A stretch of DNA of 64,000 nucleotides from Marinobacter salinus (GTDB taxonomy: Bacteria; Pseudomonadota; Gammaproteobacteria; Pseudomonadales; Oleiphilaceae). The DNA is taken from assembly GCF_001854125.1 (NCBI RefSeq), contig NZ_CP017715.1:2356001-2420000 (forward strand), in the 5' to 3' direction. Both the position numbers and the translations under genes were made by a program. The notes under the pieces are model-generated. The model did no database searches. It was given only the letters and a program-made list of their open reading frames with translations, and was not told the DNA's origin. Shown piece after piece: positions 9,208-17,209 of the stretch (positions are counted from its first letter, which is position 1; every line of letters begins with the position of its first letter).

Positions 9208-9936
9208 ATGCCATCTAAGCTGACACAAGGCACCCATGTATACTTCCTGGATGAAACCGGCGGTGCGCCGGCGATTGTCCAGGTAATGAAGGCCACGGCC
9301 TTTAACCCGGGCGGGGACCCCGCTGGCGAGCTCGACGATACCAGCCTCGAAAGCGACGAGATGGAGTACATCGCCGGCATGCGTAATCCTGGAAATGCAA
9401 CCCTCGGCATCCGACCGGACCCTGAGCAGGCCAGTCACATGGCGATGTGGGATCTGTCTCGAATGGACCCATCGCCGTCGGTCAAGTGGGCTGTCGGCTG
9501 GTCCGATGGCACCGTGAAGCCGCGCTTCGGTCAGCAGGTTGGCTCTGTGTCCGTGGGTGCTGGCGGCACTGGTTACACGGCTGGCACCACCACCGTCACT
9601 TTCGCCGCCCCCGCGGACGCGGATGGCATCACCGCCACCGGCACCCCAACCATTGTGGGTGGCGTGGTGACCGATATCGTCATCACCAATCCCGGTTCCG
9701 GCTACGCTACCGCGCCGGATGTAACCATTGCCGATTCCGGAACGGGCGTCGGCGCAACCGCGACCGCCACCCTGGGCGATTACGGACTGGTCCTGCCGGA
9801 CACACGTACCTGGTTCACTATGGGCGGGTATATCTCGGACTTCCCGTTCGACTTCCAGACCAACGCACTGGTTGAGGCGCAGATCAGCATTCGCCGCACC
9901 GGTGGCGCAACTTGGCAGAAGAAGGTCACGCCGTAA
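9208..9936 (+). CDS. Phage major tail tube protein with inserted beta domain
   Basis: The 242-residue tail tube subunit forms the stacked rings of the tail. The N-terminal part (THVYFLDETGG, then DDTSLESDEMEYIAGMRNPGN) is typical of lambda-like tail tube proteins. The final strands (TWFTMGGYISDFPFDF, then ALVEAQISIRRTGG) complete that fold. Between them, about residues 113-193 form a Gly/Thr-rich segment with two similar motifs (GGTGYTAGTTTVTF and GSGYATAPDVTI). It looks like a surface-exposed inserted beta domain rather than tube core. The ATG at 9208 follows GAGAGG at good spacing. Confidence 0.85.
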   Translation: MPSKLTQGTHVYFLDETGGAPAIVQVMKATAFNPGGDPAGELDDTSLESDEMEYIAGMRNPGNATLGIRPDPEQASHMAMWDLSRMDPSPSVKWAVGWSDGTVKPRFGQQVGSVSVGAGGTGYTAGTTTVTFAAPADADGITATGTPTIVGGVVTDIVITNPGSGYATAPDVTIADSGTGVGATATATLGDYGLVLPDTRTWFTMGGYISDFPFDFQTNALVEAQISIRRTGGATWQKKVTP

Positions 9937-10283
9937 TGGATCTGACACTTGATTCACTGAAAGACATGGGTGCCTTCACAGGCGCCCCGGTCGAGAAGGA
10001 AATCACCCTAGCCGATGGCGACAAGGAAAAAAAGGCGACCGTGTACGTGCGGCGTCTGTCCTACCATGCTGCCGTGTCAGACATTAAATCCATCAACGCG
10101 AAATCGGACGCCGTGGCCGGACGCATTGCCTCGGCCATCTGCAAGAAGGACGGAACACCCGTTTTTCAGCCGGGAGACATTACCGGCGAGTCCGACCCGG
10201 AGCGCGGAGCCCTGAACCGTGAAATCACCATGGAGCTGTTGCGCGTCATCGGCGAGGTGAACGGAAAAAAGAAGGGGAGCTGA
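9936..10283 (+). CDS. Tail assembly chaperone, short form (lambda gpG-like)
   Basis: The 115-residue acidic/helical protein lies between tail tube and tape measure, the standard place for the tail assembly chaperone that coats the tape measure during tail building. Its start overlaps the tail tube stop by 1 nt. Near its end lies the heptamer A AAA AAG in phase for a -1 shift, and a second open frame continues without a start of its own, so this is the gpG equivalent of a G/GT pair. Recognition is by position and frameshift architecture; the sequence itself is poorly conserved in this family. Confidence 0.85.
   Translation: MDLTLDSLKDMGAFTGAPVEKEITLADGDKEKKATVYVRRLSYHAAVSDIKSINAKSDAVAGRIASAICKKDGTPVFQPGDITGESDPERGALNREITMELLRVIGEVNGKKKGS
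10265..10271 (+). other. Programmed -1 frameshift slippery site
   Basis: The heptamer A AAA AAG occurs in the correct zero-frame phase (codons GGA AAA AAG), four codons before the stop of the short chaperone. After a -1 slip, reading continues open to 10579. The site has the X XXY YYZ form used in the G/GT pairs of long-tailed phages. A purine-rich GAAGGGGAG follows directly and might act as an internal Shine-Dalgarno-like stimulator. Confidence 0.85.
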
Positions 10284-10579
10284 CCGAGGAGGACGAGGTT
10301 TGGCATGAGCTGGTGATGTGCGGGATCGGTGGCAAGACCATTGCCGAGGCCCGCCGCAACATCAGCTATGTCGAGTTCTTCCATTGGGTAGAGTACCGGC
10401 GCAAGCGTGGCACGCTCAATCTGGGGATGCGCACCGAGCGCGCTGGCGGACTGGTGGCCAGTCTACTCGCGAACATCCACAGTGCCAAGGACGCGTCCCC
10501 GGTCAGCTTCTACAGATTCGCGCCCCACCACGACGAGCCCGAGCTCACGCTGAGCGAAGCGATGGAAACATGGAAATAG
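10271..10579 (+). CDS. Frameshift extension of tail assembly chaperone (lambda gpT-like)
   Basis: This open frame of 102 codons is reached only by the -1 slip at 10265-10271 and has no convincing start with a ribosome site. The fused product would be about 214 residues. The extension reads through TEEDEVWHELVMCGIG, then ISYVEFFHWVEYRRKRG, and ends ETWK, with a basic helical centre as in T-domain regions that contact tape measure and tail tube. The gap to the next gene holds the moron promoter-like box. Confidence 0.82.
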   Translation, partial: EGELTEEDEVWHELVMCGIGGKTIAEARRNISYVEFFHWVEYRRKRGTLNLGMRTERAGGLVASLLANIHSAKDASPVSFYRFAPHHDEPELTLSEAMETWK

Positions 10580-10581
10580 GT

Positions 10582-10590
10582 TGCTACACT
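10582..10590 (+). promoter_or_regulatory. Possible extended -10 promoter for moron lipoprotein
   Basis: TGCTACACT (a TGn motif plus the -10-like TACACT) lies 30 nt before the lipoprotein ATG, immediately after the chaperone extension. No good -35 box is seen, which is tolerated for extended -10 promoters. The idea is supported by the terminator that closes this single-gene unit. Confidence 0.35.
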
Positions 10591-10619
10591 CTGGTCTGAC
10601 TCAATTTAAAGGACTGAAA

Positions 10620-10928
10620 ATGAAGCAACTTATACTCTTAGCATTGCTGGCTCTTTCTGGGTGCGTTACACAAATGGGCCAGCCAATAGATCAGCAGAAG
10701 ATGGTTGAGCTTGAGGAGGGTGAAACCACTAAAGAGCAGGCTATAGCCGCCTTCGGTCCGCCCATGAATTTAGTTCAGGGGTCGAACGGAAAGCAGATTC
10801 TTATGTGGATGCACGGGAATGCCGGAATCTGGGGCGCTCAAAAAAGTCAAAGTTTGAGCATTACATTTGACGAGGATGGCGTCCTGGAAAGTTACTTTTC
10901 GTCAAACATGGAGCCTCCCAACCGGTAA
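10620..10928 (+). CDS. BamE/SmpA-like lipoprotein, probable phage moron
   Basis: The 102-residue lipoprotein has an N-terminal signal MKQLILLALLALSGC, with lipobox LSGC and Cys15 as the acylation site. The body, with ELEEGETTKEQAIAAFGPP and GKQILMW, resembles the small BamE/SmpA-OmlA fold (helix, then a beta pair). It is unrelated to tail building yet sits between the chaperone and tape measure genes. It has its own promoter-like box upstream, a terminator downstream and visibly lower GC than its neighbours. These are the features of a moron expressed from the prophage, perhaps altering the outer envelope or excluding other phages. The start follows AAAGGA at good spacing. Confidence 0.75.
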   Translation: MKQLILLALLALSGCVTQMGQPIDQQKMVELEEGETTKEQAIAAFGPPMNLVQGSNGKQILMWMHGNAGIWGAQKSQSLSITFDEDGVLESYFSSNMEPPNR

Positions 10929-10946
10929 AGCAAAAAAACTATATGG

Positions 10947-10972
10947 AACCCGCCCCAGCTGGCGGGTTTTTT
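10947..10972 (+). terminator. Rho-independent terminator after moron
   Basis: The stem AACCCGCC / GGCGGGTT with a loop of about 4 nt is followed by a run of T residues. It lies 18 nt past the lipoprotein stop and upstream of the tape measure gene. Confidence 0.85.
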
Positions 10973-10989
10973 AATGTCTGGAGAAACGC

Positions 10990-13149
10990 ATGGCCTCTAA
11001 GTCACTTGGCACGCTGACGCTGGATCTGATTGCGAAGGTAGGCGGGTTTGAGGCGGGCATGGACAAGGCCGCCCGTAAGTCCAAGAAGACTTCCACCCAG
11101 ATCGAGAAGCACGCCAACAGCATCGCCAAGGCAGTGGCCGGCATGTCGGTGGCTGCCGTGGGTGGTCTGACGGCGATGGTCACAAGCACCGCCGAGTCGG
11201 CCAGGGAGATCAAGAACCTCTCTGCGCTGTCGAACGCCTCGACGCAACAGTTCCAGAAAATGGCCTTTGCTGCCTCCCGCTACGGGGTAGAGCAGGACAA
11301 GGTTTCGGACATTCTCAAGGACACCAACGACCGGATTGGCGATTTCATCCAGACCGGTGGCGGCCCGATGGCTGACTTCTTTGAGAACATCGCGCCCCTG
11401 GTCGGCGTGACTGCGGACCAGTTCGCCCGACTGTCTGGCCCGGAAGCCCTGCAGCTTTACGTGGACAGTCTCGAAAAGGCCGGTGTCTCCCAGAAGGATA
11501 TGACCTTCTACATGGAGGCCATTGCCGGCGATGCTGCCAAGCTGATCCCGCTGCTGCGCGACAACGGCAAGGCCATGAAGGATCTTGGAGACGAGGCCGA
11601 GCGCACCGGCAATGTGTTTTCGGATGCCGACTTTGCCGACCTTGAGAAAATCACGGCCAGCACTGACGAGCTTCAGGCATCGCTCAAGGGTATCAGTAAC
11701 GAGGTGGTGCTTGCGGCCATCCCGGCAATCAACGACCTGACCAGCATCCTCTCCGACGAGTCCACGCTTAAGTCAGCGCAGGCACTAGGCACGGCGGTTG
11801 TCTCGGCCATGAACAAGGCCGTCGAAGCGGTCGATGGAGCCATCAAGGTCACGCAGTTTCTGGCGGAAGAATTAGCCGCCATGACTGCGGGCGCGGCCGC
11901 CGATGACATTGTGCGGCTGGAGGACGAGCTGGAGACGTTGTACTCCATGCTCGACAACCCGACCAACCGGGTGCGTTTCTTTGGCAAGGATGGCGTCGTC
12001 GCCTACTACGACAAAGACGAAATCTGGCAGATGATTGCCGACACAGAAAACAAGATCGTTGATTTCCGAAACCGACTAAAGAGCGGAAGCCGGGCCGGCC
12101 CGGTGATTGATCTGGTTGATACTCCCGACACCCCGAACGCGCCCAGCTCTAACGGCATATCCCGGACCGGCAAGGCTGCCCGGGATGCCGCCGAGGGCAT
12201 TACCGAGCTTGAGAAGTCGCTGGCAGAGATGCGGGCAGAGTTGGACCCAGCGATGGCTGAGTTCGACCGCTACGCCAACCAGATCGACCAGATTGAGCAG
12301 TTCAACATCACGGCAGCGGAGAAAGAAAAGCTACGCGAAGCGGCGTTTGCTGAACACCAAAACCGGATGATCGAGATTGCCGGCGAATCCCGGCAAGAAA
12401 TGTTTGAGCAGGAAGCCAGCTACTGGGAACAGTGGATGGAAGCCGCTGAAAAGAACCTCGAAAACTTTGACGAGCTAAGCAGGACGGTCATTGATAACTT
12501 CGCCACCGGTTTCGGCAACGCCTTTGAATCCGTGATCTTCGACGCACAGAGCCTGGACGATGCACTGAAAGGTATTGGCGAAACCATCCTTCGATCTATC
12601 GTAAACGCCATTGGCCAGATGGCCGCGCAATGGATTGCCCTGCAAGCGGTTCAGGCTGTTGTCGGGACAAGCGCCACGGCGGCCACCGTAGGCCAGGCCG
12701 CAGCCGCATCAGCCGCATGGTCGACTCCCGCAGCCCTGGCTTCTCTGGCGACCGCAGGCGCGAACGCAATACCGGCATCAGCGGCCATTGTCAGCACCAC
12801 GTCACTGGCTAAAGGGTTGTCATTGGCGGGCATGGCTCACGAAGGCATCGACGCGATTCCCAATGAAGGGACCTGGTTACTGGATAAGGGCGAGCGCGTT
12901 ATGTCCTCGCCGCAAGCCGATGACCTCGACGCTTTCCTAGCCTCTCAGAAGAAAAACAACGGCGGAGGCAATGGCGGTGCGCCAATCATAAACGTAACCG
13001 AGGCACCCGGGCGGGGTGGCGATATTCAATCGCGCCGAAATGAGGATGGCCGCTTCGTGATTGACATTATGGTCGAGCAATTTAACACCCACGGGCCTGG
13101 CTCAGAGGCCGCTCAAGCCGCATTTGGACTCAAAAGGCAGGGGTACTAA
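10990..13149 (+). CDS. Tail length tape measure protein
   Basis: The 719-residue product is long and mostly helical, with the usual tape measure start (SLGTLTLDLIAKVGGFEAGMDKAARKSKK). A hydrophobic Ala-rich segment at about 535-620 could span a membrane during DNA delivery. A conserved lambda-like C-terminal stretch reads GIDAIPNEGTWLLDKGERVMS. The protein sets tail length; at about 0.15 nm per residue this predicts a tail near 105 nm (inference). It follows the chaperone/moron region and overlaps the next gene by 1 nt. Confidence 0.93.
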   Translation: MASKSLGTLTLDLIAKVGGFEAGMDKAARKSKKTSTQIEKHANSIAKAVAGMSVAAVGGLTAMVTSTAESAREIKNLSALSNASTQQFQKMAFAASRYGVEQDKVSDILKDTNDRIGDFIQTGGGPMADFFENIAPLVGVTADQFARLSGPEALQLYVDSLEKAGVSQKDMTFYMEAIAGDAAKLIPLLRDNGKAMKDLGDEAERTGNVFSDADFADLEKITASTDELQASLKGISNEVVLAAIPAINDLTSILSDESTLKSAQALGTAVVSAMNKAVEAVDGAIKVTQFLAEELAAMTAGAAADDIVRLEDELETLYSMLDNPTNRVRFFGKDGVVAYYDKDEIWQMIADTENKIVDFRNRLKSGSRAGPVIDLVDTPDTPNAPSSNGISRTGKAARDAAEGITELEKSLAEMRAELDPAMAEFDRYANQIDQIEQFNITAAEKEKLREAAFAEHQNRMIEIAGESRQEMFEQEASYWEQWMEAAEKNLENFDELSRTVIDNFATGFGNAFESVIFDAQSLDDALKGIGETILRSIVNAIGQMAAQWIALQAVQAVVGTSATAATVGQAAAASAAWSTPAALASLATAGANAIPASAAIVSTTSLAKGLSLAGMAHEGIDAIPNEGTWLLDKGERVMSSPQADDLDAFLASQKKNNGGGNGGAPIINVTEAPGRGGDIQSRRNEDGRFVIDIMVEQFNTHGPGSEAAQAAFGLKRQGY

Positions 13150-13613
13150 TGGCCACGACTATTGATTTCCCGAGCCAACTGCCGACGCCTCTGCGCTCTG
13201 GGTATGGGCTGAACCCGGTCTCCACCTTTGCGCGCACAACGATGGCCAGCGGTCGAGCGAAACAGCGACCCATGTGGCGCACTGTTCCGACAATGGTACA
13301 AGTCAGTTTCCTGCTGACGGAGATTCAGGCGCAGATCTTTGAAGCCTGGTTCAGTCATGGCATCAACGCCGGCTCTGCCTGGTTCAACTGCAAGCTCGAC
13401 TCACCAATGGGCCTGAAGCCCTATGAGTGCCGGTTCACCGATATGTATGACGGCCCGACGCTTGTCGGCAAGCGGCACTGGCGCTATGAGGCCACGCTGG
13501 AAATCTTCGAGCGTCCGATCTTCTCCGAAGACTGGTATCTGTACGGCCTGGAGTTCATCGAGCATTCAAAAATCTTTGACCTTGCCATAAACCGAGAGTG
13601 GCCAAGCGCCTGA
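13149..13613 (+). CDS. Phage minor tail protein, unnamed
   Basis: The 154-residue product is aromatic- and proline-rich, with MATTIDFPSQLPTPLRSGYG at the start and WFNCKLDSPMGLKPYECRFTDMYDGP in the middle. The strand pattern suggests a distal tail or tail tip beta protein. It begins at the tape measure stop and is followed by the DUF1833-like and NlpC-like tip genes, matching the M-L-K order in lambda. I do not recognise a named family with confidence. Confidence 0.7.
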   Translation: MATTIDFPSQLPTPLRSGYGLNPVSTFARTTMASGRAKQRPMWRTVPTMVQVSFLLTEIQAQIFEAWFSHGINAGSAWFNCKLDSPMGLKPYECRFTDMYDGPTLVGKRHWRYEATLEIFERPIFSEDWYLYGLEFIEHSKIFDLAINREWPSA

Positions 13614-13623
13614 AGGGGCAGTG

Positions 13624-14103
13624 ATGTCAATTTTACGTAAGGCCTACGCCAGCGCCGACAGTGAGATCATCCGCACGCTGGAAATCAGCCCAGCCGGAGC
13701 CGATCCGATTCGCGTCTGCACCGGCTATGAAGATCTGACTCTGACGCTTGAAAACGGCAGCGAGGCGGACTTTGTGGCGGGCCCCGTGGATATTAAGGAG
13801 CCAAAGAAGACGACAGGTGGTCGGCAGATCTTGCGCTTTGCCATCGCTAATGTGACCAGCGTGGCTCAGGAGGCTGTCGAGCAGGCGCTGGAATCCGGCG
13901 CCCAGGTGCCGGTTACCTATCGCAAGTATGTTAATGCGGACCTTTCCGCCCCGGCTGCCTTACCGGTTGAGATGGTCCTGGTGGGCGGCAGCTTTAACGG
14001 TCTGATGCTGACCATCGAGGCCAGCTACATGGACCCGCTGAATCGAGCCTATCCCCGCGATCAATACACCAACGATGTAGCCCCCGGGCTGAGGTATATC
14101 TGA
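13624..14103 (+). CDS. DUF1833 tail tip protein
   Basis: The 159-residue product matches the DUF1833 pattern of phage tail proteins. It reads ILRKAYASADSEIIRTLEIS, then CTGYEDLTLTLENG, and later LPVEMVLVGGSFNGLMLTIEASYMDPLNRAYPRDQYT. It is considered functionally similar to lambda minor tail protein L. The ATG at 13624 is preferred over the GTG just before it because of AAGGGG spacing. Its stop overlaps the next start by 1 nt. Confidence 0.82.
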   Translation: MSILRKAYASADSEIIRTLEISPAGADPIRVCTGYEDLTLTLENGSEADFVAGPVDIKEPKKTTGGRQILRFAIANVTSVAQEAVEQALESGAQVPVTYRKYVNADLSAPAALPVEMVLVGGSFNGLMLTIEASYMDPLNRAYPRDQYTNDVAPGLRYI

Positions 14104-14501
14104 TGACACTGGACGACCTTCTTGCCGTGCCGTATGAGGAGGATGGACGCAGCCAGCATGGCGCAGACTGTTACGGCCTGACCCGCCTCGCACGGGTGCA
14201 TCTGTTCGGAAAACCCTGGATGCCCGCCTATGGCGAAGTAAGTGGCAGCGACAAGAAGGCGCTTACAAATGCGGTGCGTCAGGAAGCGGCGAACTTCTAT
14301 GAAAGCCGACCCCATGCCGGCGCGATTGCGGCCGCGTGGCGCGGCAACCTCTGTACGCACATCGCTATCGTGGTCGAGGTAGACGGCAAGCCGATGATCC
14401 TGGAAACCAACGAGCCCGGGGGCGCCGACCACGGTCCGCGCCTGGTCGGCCTGCGGCCGTTTGAACAGCGCTTTCTGAGGGTGGTCTACTATGACGATTA
14501 A
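14103..14501 (+). CDS. NlpC/P60-like tail assembly peptidase (lambda K-like)
   Basis: The 132-residue cysteine peptidase-like protein has Cys23 in the motif HGADCYGLTRLAR and His86 in CTHIAIVVEVDG, consistent with the NlpC/P60 Cys-His pair. It lacks the Mov34 domain found at the N-terminus of lambda K, so this is the short single-domain version. It probably acts at the tail tip on peptidoglycan or in tip assembly. It overlaps the J-like gene by 11 nt. Confidence 0.82.
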   Translation: MTLDDLLAVPYEEDGRSQHGADCYGLTRLARVHLFGKPWMPAYGEVSGSDKKALTNAVRQEAANFYESRPHAGAIAAAWRGNLCTHIAIVVEVDGKPMILETNEPGGADHGPRLVGLRPFEQRFLRVVYYDD

Positions 14502-17148
14502 GGTCTATCCGTCAGTGATGCCCGGAGCGCCGGAGGAGATCTATCACGACCATGGCCTGACCATCGAGGACTTTATTGCCGGGCACGCCGAAGGCTATAG
14601 GCGCGGCCCGGTGCAGCGGGTATCGTGCGCCGTCAACGGCGAAATCATCGACCCTCGGTACTGGCAGGATAAAGTCATTGGCCCGCGGGATTCGGTCGAT
14701 ATCCGAGTGAAGCCGTTCGGGGATGTGGTTCAAGCTTTCATTAACCCGGTTGCTTACTTCTCGGTCAAGGCCGGCCAGGCGGCGTTGAAATATCTTGCGC
14801 CTGACCTTCCGGGCCAGAACGGTGGCGGTCAGCAAGGTGCGCAGATTGATCCCGCCACCGCCAAGGCCAACACTGCCCGCCCCGGCGCGGTCATTCCGCA
14901 GCTTTTCGGTCGCCACATACGGTTCCCCGATTACCTGAACCAGACCAGGCGCTATTACCAGGACACCAGAACCCAGGTGCTTGAGCTGTTCTTGTCTGTG
15001 ACGCCAGGAGAGATTGAGCCGGAGGCGGACCTGGTAAAGATTGGCGAGACGCCGATGAGCGAGCTGAATGGCGTCACCTATCAGATTTTTCCGCCCGGGG
15101 CCGATGTGTCGGGCGTCAGCAATCACGAAAACTGGTTCAATTCACCGGAGGTGGGCGGCACCCAGTCGGGAAACGGAATCCGCCTTCGCGGCATAACCTT
15201 CGATGAGCGCACTTATGATGGCCCCGCCACTGCCTCAGGCTCGACACTCTCCGGGATAGAGGTTGATGAACCATGGAGTGCGGGCGTGTCTGGAGCGGTA
15301 TTGCTGACGCAATCTGTGTCGGTCGCTGACGGTTCTGGCGCCGGGGTTGCCGACCCGATTACCGGTAACTTTCAGCACCTGCTGGCTGGCATGACCGTGA
15401 ACGCCATTTCCGATGTGGGGGTGAGCGGAACCTATGTTGTTACCTCGATCAATGCTGGAAAAACCGAGATCACCCTGGAGACCACCGGCGGCACTCCCCT
15501 GTCGGATTTGGTGGACGGTACCGGAATCTCGGGAACAATGGCCATAGACAAGGCCGGCACGAAATACGAAATCACGGCGATTAACAGCCCGACCAGCGTG
15601 GACGTAAAGCGAATCCTTGCAAGTGGCGCGGCTGACCCGGACTGGGTGGAGCTGCCAACGGCCAGCGTCACTGCTGACATTGACTGGCAGGCAGATACCT
15701 TCACTGCCAGCAAGATCGGCCCGTATACCGCATGCCCTGAAGGCGAGACGACCAGTGTTGTCGAGGTAGATATCCTCGCCTCGCAAGGGCTGGGCACCGT
15801 GGATGGCGAGTCTATCAACGCTCGCAGCCGAACCATCACCATCGAGTACCGGGAGCAAGGAGGCGCGGCCTGGACTGCAGTTTCTAAAACTGTTTCCGGC
15901 GCGACCCGGGACCAGTTGGGCTGGACCTTCCCGATTACCCTGCCCAGCGCCATGCGGCCGGAGTTTCGATTTGACCGTGTAGGCGGTGAGGACGTGTCTG
16001 TGACCTCGCTGGACCGGCTGGAGGTCACAGGCCTCCGTGCCAAGTTGCCGACGCGCACAAGCTACCCCGATCTGACCACCATGGCGGTGACCATCGTCGG
16101 CTCTGAGGAAATCGCCAGTCAGTCAGAGAACCGCGTAAATCTGGTCGGCACTCGCAAGCTTGCGCCCTGCGGGGGCGGCCCGATTCGCCCCACCCGCAGC
16201 ATTGCCGATGCCGTGTACCACATGGCCAAGTCCTCCGGGTATGACGACAGCCGCATTGACATTGCCGAGCTGCAGCGACTGGATGCCATCTGGCAGCCTC
16301 GTGGGGACTACTTCGACCACGTATTTCAGGAAACCACCCTGGAGGAAGCAATCAACACCGCGCTCCGGGCCGGCTTTGCAGAGCTTACCGCGCCGGATGG
16401 CGTATTGACGCCAGTTCGGGATGAGCCGCGCACGCAGTTCGAGCAGCCCTACTCACCCGAGAACATGACCGGCCCGCTAAAGCGCAGCTTTAAAAGCGTA
16501 GACCCGGAGGAGTTTGACGGCGTTGAGGTGGAGTTCTTCGACAGTCGCACCTGGACCAGGGAGACCGTGCTTTGCCTTCTGCCCGGAGATCCTGGCGTCA
16601 AGCTCGACAAGATCAAGCTCGATGGTGTGACCGATCGGACCCGGTCCTGGCGTATCGGGATGCGCCGTCGCAGAGCGAAACGGTATCGGCGATGGAGTTA
16701 CAGCTTTAACACCGAACTAGACGCCCTCAACTCCAACTATCTGAGCTATGTGCCGTTGGTCGATGATATCCCGGACTATGGAAAGGCGTGCGTCTTGAGA
16801 GGCGTGGACAGCAGCGGCGCCACCCCGAAGCTGATTGTCAGCGAGCCGATGGACTGGCAGGCCGGCGAAACCTATGTGGTCGCCTACCGAGACGTTTACG
16901 GGGATCTCGTCGGACCTTTTCCCGCAACCCGGGGTGATGACGATTTCGAGATCATTGCCGATGTGGATCCGCTGCCGGAGCTTTCACCCAGGCAGGAGCC
17001 GCCGCATGTATACTTTGGCACCGCCGAGCGCTGGAGCTTTCCGGCCCTGGTGACCGAGATCAGTCCCGGCAGTGGCCTGGGGGTAGGCGTCCAAGCCACA
17101 AACTATGATGGCCGCGTTTACGCCGATGACGACAACGCGCCCACCTAA
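14491..17148 (+). CDS. Tail tip/host specificity protein J-like, with N-terminal beta-grasp domain
   Basis: The 885-residue central tip protein. Residues 1-75 (VYPSVMPGAPEEIYHDHGLTI, then SCAVNGEIIDPRYW and DSVDIRVKPFG) look like a ThiS/MoaD-type beta-grasp domain, resembling a separate tail protein I fused to J. A hydrophobic stretch and a Gly/Gln linker follow, then the J hub with PGAVIPQLFGRHIRFPDYL. Residues about 240-400 are an inserted Ser/Thr/Gly-rich beta region. The later part carries hub motifs such as TRSIADAVYHMAKSSGYDD. There is no long C-terminal fibre; receptor contact is probably handled by the next gene. Confidence 0.88.
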   Translation: MTIKVYPSVMPGAPEEIYHDHGLTIEDFIAGHAEGYRRGPVQRVSCAVNGEIIDPRYWQDKVIGPRDSVDIRVKPFGDVVQAFINPVAYFSVKAGQAALKYLAPDLPGQNGGGQQGAQIDPATAKANTARPGAVIPQLFGRHIRFPDYLNQTRRYYQDTRTQVLELFLSVTPGEIEPEADLVKIGETPMSELNGVTYQIFPPGADVSGVSNHENWFNSPEVGGTQSGNGIRLRGITFDERTYDGPATASGSTLSGIEVDEPWSAGVSGAVLLTQSVSVADGSGAGVADPITGNFQHLLAGMTVNAISDVGVSGTYVVTSINAGKTEITLETTGGTPLSDLVDGTGISGTMAIDKAGTKYEITAINSPTSVDVKRILASGAADPDWVELPTASVTADIDWQADTFTASKIGPYTACPEGETTSVVEVDILASQGLGTVDGESINARSRTITIEYREQGGAAWTAVSKTVSGATRDQLGWTFPITLPSAMRPEFRFDRVGGEDVSVTSLDRLEVTGLRAKLPTRTSYPDLTTMAVTIVGSEEIASQSENRVNLVGTRKLAPCGGGPIRPTRSIADAVYHMAKSSGYDDSRIDIAELQRLDAIWQPRGDYFDHVFQETTLEEAINTALRAGFAELTAPDGVLTPVRDEPRTQFEQPYSPENMTGPLKRSFKSVDPEEFDGVEVEFFDSRTWTRETVLCLLPGDPGVKLDKIKLDGVTDRTRSWRIGMRRRRAKRYRRWSYSFNTELDALNSNYLSYVPLVDDIPDYGKACVLRGVDSSGATPKLIVSEPMDWQAGETYVVAYRDVYGDLVGPFPATRGDDDFEIIADVDPLPELSPRQEPPHVYFGTAERWSFPALVTEISPGSGLGVGVQATNYDGRVYADDDNAPT

Positions 17149-17164
17149 AAACGACTGTCAAAAC

Positions 17165-17190
17165 AAGCCCGCCACTAAGCGGGCTTTTTT
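17165..17190 (+). terminator. Rho-independent terminator after tip protein gene
   Basis: The stem AAGCCCGC / GCGGGCTT with a loop of about 4 nt is followed by a T-run. It separates the tip protein gene from the tailspike gene. Confidence 0.85.
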
Positions 17191-17209
17191 ATTGCCCGGA
17201 GATTGAGAT

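Noticed and set aside
14512..15858. Two ~200-codon minus-strand frames opposite the J-like gene
   Set aside because: Shadow frames of a long GC-rich coding region without any recognisable protein features.
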